DNA from: JBDTNQ01 sp039933635
Lineage (GTDB): Bacteria > Acidobacteriota > Vicinamibacteria > Vicinamibacterales > SCN-69-37
Assembly: GCA_039933635.1 (NCBI GenBank)
Contig: JBDTNQ010000025.1
Coordinates: 1-40,468 of the forward strand
Direction: 5' to 3'
Length of the DNA stretch: 40,468 bases
Shown here: positions 8,325 to 16,520 of the stretch, piece after piece
How positions within the stretch are numbered: position 1 is the first letter of the stretch
Layout of the letters: the number at the start of each line of letters is the position of its first letter
The notes under the pieces: model-generated
The model's database searches: none
Told to the model about the DNA's origin: nothing
Seen by the model: only the letters and a program-made list of their open reading frames with translations
Translations under genes and position numbers: made by a program

Positions 8325-9500
8325 CTACTTCGGCGAGTCGATCAGCCGCACCATCAGGACGCCCTTGATCGCGGAGAGTTGCGTCACGACGGCATCGGGC
8401 ACCGGTGCGTCGAGATCGACGACGGTGTAGGCCAACTCGCCCTTCGAGGAATTCACCATGTCGTGAATGTTCAGGCCGCCCGATCCGAAGACCTCGGAGA
8501 TCTGACCCAGCATGTTGGGCACGTTCGCGTTCGCGAGGACGAGCCGGTGGGCCGTGCGGCGTGGCACGACGACCTCGGGGAAATTCACGGCGTTCTTGAC
8601 GTTGCCGTTCTCGAGGAAGTCGCGCACCTGATCGGCGACCATGATCGCGCAGTTGTCCTCGGCTTCGGCGGTCGACGCCCCGAGGTGGGGCAGCGTCACG
8701 CAGCGGCGATGGTTCTTCGTGATGTTGGTCGGAAAGTCACTGATGTAGCCGTGCACGTGGCCTTCGTCGATCGCGTCGACCACGGCCTGGTCGTCCACGA
8801 TGCCCTCGCGGGCGAAGTTCAGGATGACGACCCCCTTCTTCATGGCCGCGAGACGCTCGGCGTTCACCAGCTTGCGCGTGGCATCCACGAGCGGCACGTG
8901 CACCGTGAGGAAGTCCGACTCGCGGAACACCTCATCCATCGAACGGGCCTTCCGGACGTTCGACGAGAGGGCCCAGGCACCTTCCACGGTCAGGCCGGGA
9001 TCGAAACCGATGACGTTCATGCCCAGGCCAACCGCCGTATTGGCCACGAGCCGGCCGATAGCGCCGAGCCCGATCACCCCGAGCGTGCGGCCCGGAAGCT
9101 CGTAGCCCGCGAAGTTCTTCTTGCCCGCCTCAACGGCCTTGCTGATTTCCTCGTCGGAACCCTCGAGGCCCTTGGCGAAGTCCCACGCCTCGCAGATCTG
9201 GCGGCACGCCAGGATGAGGCCCGCGACGACCAGTTCCTTGACGGCGTTCGAGTTGGCGCCGGGTGCGTTGAACACCGGAATGCCCTTGGCGCTCATCTTC
9301 GCGACCGGAATGTTGTTCACCCCGGCGCCGGCGCGGCCGACCGCCTTGAGGTTGGCCGGAATGTCGACGGCGTGCATGTTGGCCGATCGCACGAGAATCG
9401 CGTCCGGCTCCTTGACGTCGTTGGCGATCTGATAACCGGCCGCGGGCAGTTTGGCGAGCCCGACCTTCGCGATGTTGTTGAGCGTCAGAACCTTGTACAC
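8325..9500 (-). CDS. serA: D-3-phosphoglycerate dehydrogenase with ACT domain
   Basis: This is the first enzyme of serine synthesis, oxidising 3-phosphoglycerate to 3-phosphohydroxypyruvate with NAD. In order, the 391 residues hold a substrate-binding part (LVRSANMHAVDIP, GAGVNNIP), a Rossmann core with GLGAIG, the catalytic Arg region NFAREGIVDD, the catalytic His in LPHLGAST, and a C-terminal ACT domain (about 322-391, NVPNMLGQISEVF). The length matches the 390-residue subclass. I chose GTG 9500 because GGGAG lies 6 nt before it and MYKVLTLNN is the typical family start; ATG 9518 is an alternative. The frame stays open upstream into ilvC, which is not coding there. It is the last gene of the ilv transcript, 77 nt after ilvC, with a palindromic element between. 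Confidence 0.9.
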   Translation of the reverse strand: MYKVLTLNNIAKVGLAKLPAAGYQIANDVKEPDAILVRSANMHAVDIPANLKAVGRAGAGVNNIPVAKMSAKGIPVFNAPGANSNAVKELVVAGLILACRQICEAWDFAKGLEGSDEEISKAVEAGKKNFAGYELPGRTLGVIGLGAIGRLVANTAVGLGMNVIGFDPGLTVEGAWALSSNVRKARSMDEVFRESDFLTVHVPLVDATRKLVNAERLAAMKKGVVILNFAREGIVDDQAVVDAIDEGHVHGYISDFPTNITKNHRRCVTLPHLGASTAEAEDNCAIMVADQVRDFLENGNVKNAVNFPEVVVPRRTAHRLVLANANVPNMLGQISEVFGSGGLNIHDMVNSSKGELAYTVVDLDAPVPDAVVTQLSAIKGVLMVRLIDSPK

Positions 9501-9535
9501 GAAACACTCCCGTTGCATGACTCGAAGATTCTCTA

Positions 9536-9561
9536 CCCCGGACCCGAAGGTCCGGGGCTCC
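9536..9561 (-). repeat. 26-nt palindromic element, copy 1 (between ilvC and serA)
   Basis: A 9-bp perfect stem (CCCCGGACC and GGTCCGGGG on the plus strand) encloses CGAA, with CTCC attached on one side. In the minus-strand transcript the loop is UUCG closed by C-G, which is the extra-stable tetraloop form. The same 26-nt design recurs at 15133, 15164, 16394 and 16488. Inside the ilv-serA transcript it may stabilise the upstream mRNA or lower serA expression; no U-run follows. Confidence 0.85.
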
Positions 9562-9577
9562 ACGGAGCGACTCTCGC

Positions 9578-10588
9578 CTAAGCCTTTGGCGGTGTCACCG
9601 GATTCACGAATGGCATCATCGAACGCAGGTCGGCGCCCACGCGCTCGAGAATCTGATCCTGCTCGTCGTTGCGCGTCTTGTTGAACCACGGGCGGCCGGC
9701 GGCGTGCTCGCCGATCCAGTTCTTGGCGAAGGTGCCGTCCTGAATCTCGGCCAGCAGCTGCTTCATGTTCTTCTTCGTCTCTTCGGTGACGATGCGCGGG
9801 CCGGCGGTGTAGTCGCCGTACTCGGCGGTGTCGCTGACGGAGTAGCGCATGTAGTTCAGGCCGCCGCGATACATGAGATCCACGATCAGCTTCAGCTCGT
9901 GGAGGCATTCGAAGTACGCCACCTCGGGCTGATAGCCCGCTTCGACCAGCGTATCGAATCCGGCCTTGACCAGCGCGCTCGTGCCGCCGCACAGAATCGC
10001 CTGTTCACCGAACAGGTCCGTTTCGGTTTCTTCCGTGAAGGTCGTCTCGACGATGCCCGCGCGGCCGACGCCGATGGCCCGACCGTAAGAGAGCGCGAGC
10101 GCCTTACCGTTGCCCGTGGCGTCCTGGTGCACGGCGATCAGGGCCGGCGTGCCGCCGCCCTCGACGTAGAGCTCGCGGACGCGATGGCCGGGTGATTTCG
10201 GCGCGATCATCGTCACGTCAATGTCCTTCGGTGGGTCGATCGTCCCGTAACGGATGTTGAATCCATGGGCGAGCATCAGCATCTTGCCCGGCGACAGGTT
10301 CGGGGCGATGGCCTCCTTGTAGAGCGAGGCCGCCGTCGTGTCGGGGACGAGCACCATGATCACGTCGGCCCATTTCGAGGCTTCGGCGGGCGTCATCACC
10401 TGCAGCCCGTCCTTCTCGGCAATCGCGCGCGACTTGCTGCCCTCGTGGAGGCCCACCCGCACCGTGACGCCGCTGTCGCGGAGGTTCAGCGAGTGCGCGT
10501 GCCCCTGGGAACCGTAGCCCAGGACGGCCACCTTCTTGGCACGGATCAAAGACAAATCAGCGTCGCGGTCGTAGTAAATCTTGGCCAT
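9578..10588 (-). CDS. ilvC: Ketol-acid reductoisomerase, class I
   Basis: This enzyme isomerises and reduces acetolactate (and acetohydroxybutyrate) in valine and isoleucine synthesis, using NAD(P)H and Mg2+. The 336 residues match class I length. Visible features are the Rossmann motif GYGSQGHAHS at about 24-33, the cofactor loop HEGSKSR, the GFNIRYG segment, and the metal-ligand regions ETDLFGEQ and ECLHELK in the knotted C-terminal domain. The start ATG at 10588 has no clear ribosome-binding site: the sequence just upstream belongs to the large inverted-repeat structure that separates it from ilvN. It is the fourth gene of the ilvDBNC-serA run. Confidence 0.97.
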   Translation of the reverse strand: MAKIYYDRDADLSLIRAKKVAVLGYGSQGHAHSLNLRDSGVTVRVGLHEGSKSRAIAEKDGLQVMTPAEASKWADVIMVLVPDTTAASLYKEAIAPNLSPGKMLMLAHGFNIRYGTIDPPKDIDVTMIAPKSPGHRVRELYVEGGGTPALIAVHQDATGNGKALALSYGRAIGVGRAGIVETTFTEETETDLFGEQAILCGGTSALVKAGFDTLVEAGYQPEVAYFECLHELKLIVDLMYRGGLNYMRYSVSDTAEYGDYTAGPRIVTEETKKNMKQLLAEIQDGTFAKNWIGEHAAGRPWFNKTRNDEQDQILERVGADLRSMMPFVNPVTPPKA

Positions 10589-10597
10589 GTGGGGGTC

Positions 10598-10851
10598 TCG
10601 GGGGGTTCTGAGGTTCTGGGTTCTGCGGTTCGGTTCTGGGGTTCTGGGTTCCGAGGTTCTGGGGTTCTAGGGCTGGGGTTCTGGGGTTCGGTTCTGCGGG
10701 TCCATGTGCTCAGTGCCGGGCTCTGCAGCTGAGGACCGGTTGTCGACCGTCAAGCCTCGGAACCAGAACCGCAGAACCCCGAACCAGAAGCCCCGAACCA
10801 GAAACCAACCTCAGAACCCGGAACCCCTGAACCCGGAACCCCCGGACCTAC
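10598..10851. repeat. Long imperfect inverted repeat built from short GGTTCTGG-like units
   Basis: The left arm (about 10598-10702) is a run of 7-10-nt units of the type GGTTCTGG, GGTTCTGC and GGTTCCG. The right arm (about 10757-10851) is a run of the complementary type (CCAGAACC, GCAGAACC, CCCGGAACC). About 55 nt between them carry two small dyads of their own. An RNA crossing this region could fold into a very long imperfect hairpin. It lies wholly in the ilvN-ilvC gap, which the operon transcript must cross, and takes the place of a ribosome-binding site for ilvC. A single related stretch, GGAACCCAGAACCTCCG, occurs in the pheA leader near 15202. No coding potential is visible. Confidence 0.85.
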
Positions 10852-10863
10852 AACCTTCGAATT

Positions 10864-11421
10864 CTACACAGAAAACGAGACCGCCGCGTCCACGTGGTCG
10901 TCGGCGAGCGAACCGTCGGGGCTCGTGCTCTTCGTTCCCTGGGCGCCCTGGCCGCGAGCCATGGCCAGACGGCCGGTCTTCGCGACCTCGACCAGGCCGA
11001 AGGGCCGAAGGACCTCGAGCAGGCCGTCGATCTTCTCGTCCGTGCCGGTGATCTCGATCATGAGCGAGTCGGGCGCGACGTCCACCACGCGACCGCGGAA
11101 CACGTCCGCCAGTTGCATGATCTGGGTTCGCGTGTCGACCGTGGCGGCGACCTTGATGAGTGCCAGGTGACGATAGACGGTTGGCACCTCCGTGAGGTTC
11201 TCGACGCGCAGCACGTGGACCAGCTTGTAGAGGTTCGCCTCAATCCGGTGCGCCGCCTCCGGGTTTGCATCCACGACCAGCGTGATCCGCGACACGCCCG
11301 CTTCAGCCGTGTGTCCCACCGTCAGCGACTCGATGTTGTAGTCGCGGCGTCGAACGAGCGACGACACCCGGTTCAACACGCCGGGCTTGTCGTCCACATG
11401 CAGCACATAGGTAATCAACAT
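10864..11421 (-). CDS. ilvN: Acetolactate synthase small (regulatory) subunit
   Basis: This regulatory subunit stimulates IlvB and confers valine feedback. The 185 residues begin with an ACT domain (VDDKPGVLNRVSSLVRRRDYNIESL, here split in reading), followed by the second conserved domain with ELALIKV-type sequence (HLALIKVAA) and MIEITGTDEKI. The length is slightly above the usual 160-175 because of a polar tail after about residue 163. I set the start at ATG 11421: GGAG lies 5 nt upstream and MLITYVLHV fits the family; the open frame continues upstream without homology. It follows ilvB by 94 nt. Confidence 0.95.
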   Translation of the reverse strand: MLITYVLHVDDKPGVLNRVSSLVRRRDYNIESLTVGHTAEAGVSRITLVVDANPEAAHRIEANLYKLVHVLRVENLTEVPTVYRHLALIKVAATVDTRTQIMQLADVFRGRVVDVAPDSLMIEITGTDEKIDGLLEVLRPFGLVEVAKTGRLAMARGQGAQGTKSTSPDGSLADDHVDAAVSFSV

Positions 11422-11515
11422 AACGGCTCCACGAAACCAAACTGAGAACGTCGAATGAAAACCAGGATGTCGAACTTCGAAGGGCAACCTCAAAGGTCGA
11501 CGTGCCAGGTTGACC

Positions 11516-13228
11516 TTACCGATCCGCCCCCGTCTCCGCCAGCGGAGACGGACGACGAATCATCTTGTGCAGGTCGGCGCCGGCCGGGACCATCGGGAAC
11601 ACTGAGTCCTCCTGCTCGACGCGGAAGTCGATGAGCACCGTTCCATGATGTTTGCGTGCGGCCTCGACTGTCGAGATGACGTCCTTTCGCGTCGTCACGC
11701 GATGCGCGTCGATGCCGTAGGCCTCGGCGAGCTTGACGAAATCAGGGCTCAACAGCGGCGTCGCCGCGTACCGCTTGTCGTAGAAGAACTCCTGCCACTG
11801 GCGGACCATGCCGAGATAGCCGTTGTTGATGATGGCGATGTTGATCTTGACGTTCTCCTGAACGATCGTGGCCAATTCGCACAGCGTCATCTGGAAGCCG
11901 CCGTCACCGACCACGACCCACACTTCAGAATCCGGACAGGCCATCTTGGCGCCGATCGCGGCGGGGAGCGCGAAACCCATCGTGCCCAGGCCGCCGGATG
12001 TGATGAGCGAGCGCGGTGTTTCGTGGTGGTAGTACTGGGCTTCCCACATCTGATGCTGGCCGACGTCAGTGACGACGATGGCCTTGCCCTCGGTGGCGCG
12101 CCAGATGTCGTGGATCACGTGCGCGGCGTACAAATGGCCGTCGTCTTCCATGTTCTGGATGTCCCGGACGGCCGAGTCGCCCTTGAGGCTCTTGATGTGC
12201 GCGTTCCACTCGCCGAGGTCGAGCTTCGTGAGCGAAGATTTCCAGGTGCGAAGCACGTCACGCACGTCCGACACGATGCCGACGTCGACCGGCACGTTCT
12301 TGCCGATTTCCGCCTGATCGATGTCGACGTGAATCTTCTTCGCCTGCAGTGCGTACGTCTTGAGGTTGCCCGTGACGCGATCGTCGAAGCGCATGCCGAG
12401 CGCGATGAGGAGGTCGGCCTCCTGAATCGCGGTGTTGACCCACGCCTCGCCGTGCATGCCCATCATGCCGAGGTTGTTCGGGTGTGAGGCCGGCAGACAG
12501 CCGATGCCGAGCAGCGTGACGGCCACGGGCACGCCCGTGATGTCGGTGAACGCGCGCATGTCCTCGGTGGCGTTCGCGAGCATCAGCCCGTGACCGGCGA
12601 GGACGAGGGGGCGCTTGGCCGCCTTGATGAGCGCGAGCGCCTCACGCATCTTCGATTCGGCCGGCGTCGGAACGGTCCGCACGATCGACGGCGACGGCGC
12701 GGCCGCGTCCCAGTCGAAGATCGCTGACGACTGTTGCGCGTCTTTTGTGATGTCGATCAGGACCGGGCCGGGACGTCCGGACTGCGCGATCAGGAACGCC
12801 TCACGCACGACCGACGCGACTTCGTCGGCGCGTGTGACCAGGTAGTTGTGCTTGGTCACGGGCAGCGTGATGCCGGTGATGTCCGTTTCCTGAAACGCGT
12901 CGGAGCCGATGAGCCGGCTGCCCACCTGGCCGGTGATGCAGATGATCGGCACCGAGTCCATCATCGCGGTGGCGATGCCGGTGACCATGTTGGTGGCGCC
13001 CGGACCGCTCGTCGCGACCGCCACGCCGACCTTGCCGGTCGCGCGCGCGTAGCCGTCCGCCATGTGCGTGGCACCCTGTTCGTGCCGGACGAGGACGTGC
13101 CGAAGCGGAAACTTCAGCATCGCGTCATACGCCGGCAGAATCGCGCCGCCGGGATAGCCGAAGATGTCGGTCACCCCCTCGCGCACGAGACATTCCCAGA
13201 GAATCTCCGCACCTGTCATGCGTTCCAT
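11516..13228 (-). CDS. ilvB: Acetolactate synthase large (catalytic) subunit
   Basis: This thiamine-diphosphate enzyme condenses two pyruvates, or pyruvate and 2-oxobutyrate, in branched-chain amino acid synthesis. The 570 residues show the N-terminal ThDP domain with FGYPGGAILP and the catalytic Glu50 in RHEQGATHMA, a central FAD-type domain, and the C-terminal ThDP-binding motif that starts VGDGGFQMT and ends IINN. The start ATG at 13228 is preceded by AAGGAG with 5-nt spacing. The gap to ilvD is 13 nt, so they are one transcript. Confidence 0.97.
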   Translation of the reverse strand: MERMTGAEILWECLVREGVTDIFGYPGGAILPAYDAMLKFPLRHVLVRHEQGATHMADGYARATGKVGVAVATSGPGATNMVTGIATAMMDSVPIICITGQVGSRLIGSDAFQETDITGITLPVTKHNYLVTRADEVASVVREAFLIAQSGRPGPVLIDITKDAQQSSAIFDWDAAAPSPSIVRTVPTPAESKMREALALIKAAKRPLVLAGHGLMLANATEDMRAFTDITGVPVAVTLLGIGCLPASHPNNLGMMGMHGEAWVNTAIQEADLLIALGMRFDDRVTGNLKTYALQAKKIHVDIDQAEIGKNVPVDVGIVSDVRDVLRTWKSSLTKLDLGEWNAHIKSLKGDSAVRDIQNMEDDGHLYAAHVIHDIWRATEGKAIVVTDVGQHQMWEAQYYHHETPRSLITSGGLGTMGFALPAAIGAKMACPDSEVWVVVGDGGFQMTLCELATIVQENVKINIAIINNGYLGMVRQWQEFFYDKRYAATPLLSPDFVKLAEAYGIDAHRVTTRKDVISTVEAARKHHGTVLIDFRVEQEDSVFPMVPAGADLHKMIRRPSPLAETGADR

Positions 13229-13241
13229 GTCTGCTCCTTGA

Positions 13242-14930
13242 TCACCCTGTCACCGCGCCGATCGCCGCCGATGACACCAGCTGCGCGTACTTCGAGACCA
13301 CCCCGCGCGTCGCCTTCGACGCCGGGGCCGTCCATGCCTTCTGTCGCTCGGCCAGCTCGGCCGACGTGACGTCCACGTCAATGCGATGCGTCGTTTCGTC
13401 GATCGTGATCGTGTCGCCGGTGCGCACGAGCGCGATTGGGCCGCCCGAGGCGGCTTCCGGCGCGATGTGGCCCACCATGAATCCGTGGGTCGCGCCGGAG
13501 AAGCGTCCGTCGGTCACGAGCGCCACGCTGTCGCCGAGACCCGCGCCCACGATGGCACCGGTGACCGCGAGCATCTCGCGCATGCCCGGGCCGCCCTTCG
13601 GGCCCTCGTATCGGATGACGACGACGTCGCCGGGCATGATGAGCCCGGTCTGGACGGCGGCGAACGCGGCTTCTTCGCTTTCAAAAACACGCGCCGGGCC
13701 GGAGTGGCGATGACGCGTGTGTCCGGCCACCTTCACGACGCATCCGTCCGGAGCAAGGCTGCCGGTCAGGATCTTCAGCCCACCGGTGGGCGAGAGTGGA
13801 TTCGAGAGCGGCCGGATGACCGGCTGTCCGGCGGGCTCCGTGGCGGCCGCGGCGGCCTGTCCCAGCGTTTGTCCCGTCACCGTGATCGCGTCGCCCTTGA
13901 GGACGCCGTGCTCGAGCAGCCGTTTGGCCACGACGGCGTTGCCGCCCGCCCGGTGCATGTCGGTGGCCACGTATCGGCCGGCTGGCTTGAGGTCAGCCAG
14001 CCACGGCACCGACGCGCTGATGCGATTGAAGACCTGCAGGTCGAGCGTCACGCCGGCTTCGCGGGCAATCGCGAGCAGGTGCAGCACGGCGTTGGTGGAC
14101 CCGCCCGTCGCGGCCACCGAGGCGATCGCATTTTCGAACGCGTCAAGCGTCAAAATCTGCCGGGGCTTCAGACCCTTGCGCACGAGGTCCATCACGAGCG
14201 CGCCCGCGGCCTTGGCGACCGCGGCCTTGTGCGGATCGGTGGCGGGGACGCTGTTGCTGCCCATGGGCGACAACCCGAGAAACTCGCAGACTCCGGCCAT
14301 TGTGTTCGCCGTGAACTGACCGCCACAGGCGCCCGCGCCGGGACACGCGACGTCTTCGAGCGCGCAGAGCTGCTTGGTGGTGATGCGGCCCGCCGCCTCC
14401 GCGCCGACAGCCTCGAATACGTCCTGAATCGTGACGTCCTTGTCACCGAAGTGACCGGGGGCGATCGATCCGCCGTAGAGCACGAGGCCCGGCACGTTCA
14501 CGCGTGCCAGCGCCATCGCGCCCGCAGGAATGGTCTTGTCACACCCGACGAGCGCGATCACGCCGTCGAGCTGGTTGCCGTCGACCACCATTTCGATCGA
14601 ATCCGCGATGAGCTCGCGGCTGATGAGCGACATCCGCATCCCGGAGGTGCCCATGGTGATGCCGTCGGAGATGGAGACGGTGTTGAACTCCATCGGCGTG
14701 CCGCCTGCTTCGCGAATGCCGGCGCGGACGTGCACGGCCAGATCGCGGAGGTGGTGATTACAGGGGCCGATCTCGATCCAGGTGTTGGCAATACCAATCA
14801 GCGGCTTCCGGAGGTCATCGTCGGTGAAGCCGGCACCCTTCAGCATGGCGCGCGCGGCCGCCCGATGCGGTCCGTGCACAAGCTGCGCGCTGCGCTGAGC
14901 CATCTTCGCCTGTCCGTCCTGCTCACCCAT
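13242..14930 (-). CDS. ilvD: Dihydroxy-acid dehydratase
   Basis: This iron-sulfur enzyme dehydrates 2,3-dihydroxy acids to 2-oxo acids, the third common step to valine and isoleucine. Three cysteine motifs that hold the cluster are present: GPCNHH, VGCDKTIPAG and CPGAGACGGQFTANTM. The last matches the form in which all cluster ligands are cysteine. The C-terminal domain has the DGRFSGATHG motif. The start is uncertain: ATG 14930 and ATG 14903 (MAQRSAQLVHG, the usual family start) are both in frame, and TTG 14951 is possible. GGAGG lies 13 nt before ATG 14930. It is the first gene after the promoter at 15002-15030. Confidence 0.96.
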   Translation of the reverse strand: MGEQDGQAKMAQRSAQLVHGPHRAAARAMLKGAGFTDDDLRKPLIGIANTWIEIGPCNHHLRDLAVHVRAGIREAGGTPMEFNTVSISDGITMGTSGMRMSLISRELIADSIEMVVDGNQLDGVIALVGCDKTIPAGAMALARVNVPGLVLYGGSIAPGHFGDKDVTIQDVFEAVGAEAAGRITTKQLCALEDVACPGAGACGGQFTANTMAGVCEFLGLSPMGSNSVPATDPHKAAVAKAAGALVMDLVRKGLKPRQILTLDAFENAIASVAATGGSTNAVLHLLAIAREAGVTLDLQVFNRISASVPWLADLKPAGRYVATDMHRAGGNAVVAKRLLEHGVLKGDAITVTGQTLGQAAAAATEPAGQPVIRPLSNPLSPTGGLKILTGSLAPDGCVVKVAGHTRHRHSGPARVFESEEAAFAAVQTGLIMPGDVVVIRYEGPKGGPGMREMLAVTGAIVGAGLGDSVALVTDGRFSGATHGFMVGHIAPEAASGGPIALVRTGDTITIDETTHRIDVDVTSAELAERQKAWTAPASKATRGVVSKYAQLVSSAAIGAVTG

Positions 14931-15001
14931 GGGAATCGCCACTGCCTCCAACTCACGCCCTGCCAGCGAGATCCGCTCGCCGCATCAGGCCGGGTTCAAC
15001 T

Positions 15002-15030
15002 CTTATATCGGGCGAAGTCGTATTTCGCAA
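15002..15030 (-). promoter_or_regulatory. Sigma-70-like promoter for the ilvDBNC-serA transcript
   Basis: Read on the minus strand, TTGCGA (15030-15025) and TATAAG (15007-15002) are separated by exactly 17 nt, in the only AT-rich stretch of this intergenic region. The expected start of transcription is near 14995, giving a leader of about 65 nt before ilvD ATG 14930. No leader peptide rich in Leu, Ile or Val is visible in that distance. Confidence 0.6.
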
Positions 15031-15132
15031 TGTAATAATAGTTGAATCATAATCAGTTATGTTTATGGCTTCGCTTCGGGTCCAGGCTTCTGGCCAGGTA
15101 CCAAGGTTCAGTTCGCTTCCGAGCTTCTGAAC

Positions 15133-15189
15133 GGAGCCCTGGACCTTCAGGTCGAGGGTCAACCCCCGGGCCTGAAGGCCCGGGGCTCC
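15133..15189. repeat. Inverted pair of 26-nt palindromic elements upstream of pheA
   Basis: Copy 2 (15133-15158, plus orientation) reads GGAGCCCTGGACC, TTCA, GGTCGAGGG, with one mismatch in its stem. Copy 3 (15164-15189) is in the opposite orientation and reads CCCCGGGCC, TGAA, GGCCCGGGG, CTCC. Five nucleotides separate them, so they can form two separate hairpins or one longer cruciform. They lie between the ilvD promoter and pheA. Confidence 0.85.
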
Positions 15190-15221
15190 AGGGAGAACCT
15201 CGGAACCCAGAACCTCCGTTG

Positions 15222-15227
15222 CATAAT
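15222..15227 (+). promoter_or_regulatory. Possible -10 box for a leaderless pheA transcript
   Basis: CATAAT ends 6 nt before the pheA ATG at 15234, so transcription would begin at or next to the start codon. No ribosome-binding site is visible between it and the ATG, and no good -35 box is seen 17 nt upstream. This is only suggestive. Confidence 0.3.
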
Positions 15228-15233
15228 CTTTCT

Positions 15234-16388
15234 ATGGCCAAGGCGTCATTGGAAGATCTCCGGCGCGAGTTGGATCAGGTGGATGACGACCTGATCGACG
15301 TGCTGGCTCGGCGGCAGCAGATTGTCAGGAAGGTCGCCGACTTCAAGGCGCGCTCCGACGCGCCTTTGCGCGATCCGCTTCGGGAAGCCCGGCAGATTGC
15401 CCGTCTGGCCGAACGCGCACGGGGACACGACCTCGACGAACTGTTTGTCGCGCGGGTGTTTCGCGAGGTGGTCGACTTCTCCGTGCGTCTCCAGGAGCTG
15501 CACCTTGGCACCAGCCGCCGCGACGAGCCCGGCCGGCCCATCACCGTCGTGTTCCAGGGCGCCGAAGGCGCCTTCAGCCACATTGCCGGGCGCCGCTTCT
15601 TTGCGCCGCGTCAGTCGCCCGTGACCTATCGGGGTCTGCCCACATTCCGCGCGATGCTCGAGGAAGTGCGGTCGGGCGTCGCGGACTACGCGATGCTGCC
15701 GATCGAGAACACCACGTCCGGCTCGGTGCACGACGCGTACGATGCCCTCTCGCACACCGACCTCGCGATCGTCGGCGAAGAAGTGCTGCGGATTGAAATG
15801 TGTCTGGTCGGCATCGCGGATGTGCCGCTCGAGAGCCTGCGCAAGGTGTATTCGCACCCGCAGGCGCTCTCGCAGTGCACGGCCTTTCTCGCGTCCCTGC
15901 CGCAATGCACGGTCGAGACGTTCATCGACACGGCGATGAGCGTGGAGCGCGTGAAGCGGGAAAACGATCCGACGCACGCCGCGATCGCGAGCGCGGAAGC
16001 TGCCGCGCTGCACGGCCTGCATCTAATCCGGCGCGACATCGCGAATCACCGGGAAAACTACACCCGGTTTCTCGTGATCGCGCGCGAAGCGGAACCGTTC
16101 GATCCCCGCGTGCCCTGTAAGACGTCCGTGATGTTCGTGATGCAACACGAGCGCGGCGCGCTGCTCGCCTGCCTCGGCGTCCTGGCGGGCCACGGCCTGA
16201 ATCTCACGAAACTCGAGTCCCGACCGATGCCCGGACGCCCGTTCGAGTACCTCTTCTACGTGGATTTCGAGGGGAACCTTGCGGACCCATCCGTCCGCGC
16301 CGCCCTCGACGAACTCGCCGGCCTCACGCGCTCGTTGAAGATCTTCGGTGCGTATCCGTCGCGGACGAGCAGGAGCGAAGAGAACTAG
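15234..16388 (+). CDS. pheA: Bifunctional chorismate mutase / prephenate dehydratase
   Basis: This P-protein turns chorismate into prephenate and then phenylpyruvate, the branch to phenylalanine. Residues 1-85 form the AroQ-type mutase helices (LRRELDQVDDDLIDVLARR, KVADFKA). Residues 105-285 form the prephenate dehydratase, with FQGAEGAFSHIA, LPIENTTSGSV and the catalytic NYTRF motif. The ACT domain (about 295-370) has the GALLACLGVLA and LESRP motifs that bind Phe for feedback. Length (384) is typical. I chose ATG 15234 because the mutase domain begins there; the frame is open upstream as far as 15042 but carries repeats, not protein homology. It diverges from ilvD and is flanked on both sides by inverted pairs of the palindromic element. 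Confidence 0.96.
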   Translation: MAKASLEDLRRELDQVDDDLIDVLARRQQIVRKVADFKARSDAPLRDPLREARQIARLAERARGHDLDELFVARVFREVVDFSVRLQELHLGTSRRDEPGRPITVVFQGAEGAFSHIAGRRFFAPRQSPVTYRGLPTFRAMLEEVRSGVADYAMLPIENTTSGSVHDAYDALSHTDLAIVGEEVLRIEMCLVGIADVPLESLRKVYSHPQALSQCTAFLASLPQCTVETFIDTAMSVERVKRENDPTHAAIASAEAAALHGLHLIRRDIANHRENYTRFLVIAREAEPFDPRVPCKTSVMFVMQHERGALLACLGVLAGHGLNLTKLESRPMPGRPFEYLFYVDFEGNLADPSVRAALDELAGLTRSLKIFGAYPSRTSRSEEN

Positions 16389-16393
16389 GTGCA

Positions 16394-16513
16394 CCCCGGA
16401 CCTGAAGGTCCGGGGCTCCGAAGGAGAGTCCGAGTCGGCAACGGGAGCCCGGGGTCGGCCACGAGAGTCCGGGCGCGAGCTGTCCGTGGAGCCCTGGACC
16501 TTCAGGTCCAGGG
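16394..16513. repeat. Inverted pair of 26-nt palindromic elements downstream of pheA
   Basis: Copy 4 (16394-16419) reads CCCCGGACC, TGAA, GGTCCGGGG, CTCC. Copy 5 (16488-16513), in opposite orientation, reads GGAGCCCTGGACC, TTCA, GGTCCAGGG with a perfect stem. The 68 nt between them are GC-rich with further partial GAGTCCG and GAGCCCGG matches. The unit fills the gap between the convergent stops of pheA and the moeB-like gene and may serve as a two-sided transcription end, though no U-run follows. Confidence 0.85.
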
Positions 16514-16520
16514 CAGACGT

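Noticed and set aside
8379..9581. 400-codon open frame on the plus strand opposite the serA-like gene
   Set aside because: It is a GC-driven mirror frame of a well-supported gene, rich in Arg, His and Asp, with no recognisable domain.
9501..9992. Upstream extension of the serA-like gene by about 160 residues
   Set aside because: The frame is open by chance across the palindromic element and the end of ilvC; the family start and ribosome-binding site are at 9500.
10598..10851. Short repeats in the ilvN-ilvC gap as a CRISPR array
   Set aside because: Units are 7-10 nt without unique spacers, and the second half is the reverse complement of the first; no cas genes are present.
13386..15035. 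549-codon open frame on the plus strand opposite ilvD
   Set aside because: It is a mirror frame of ilvD, full of Arg/His/Glu with no family pattern; ilvD has all cluster motifs.
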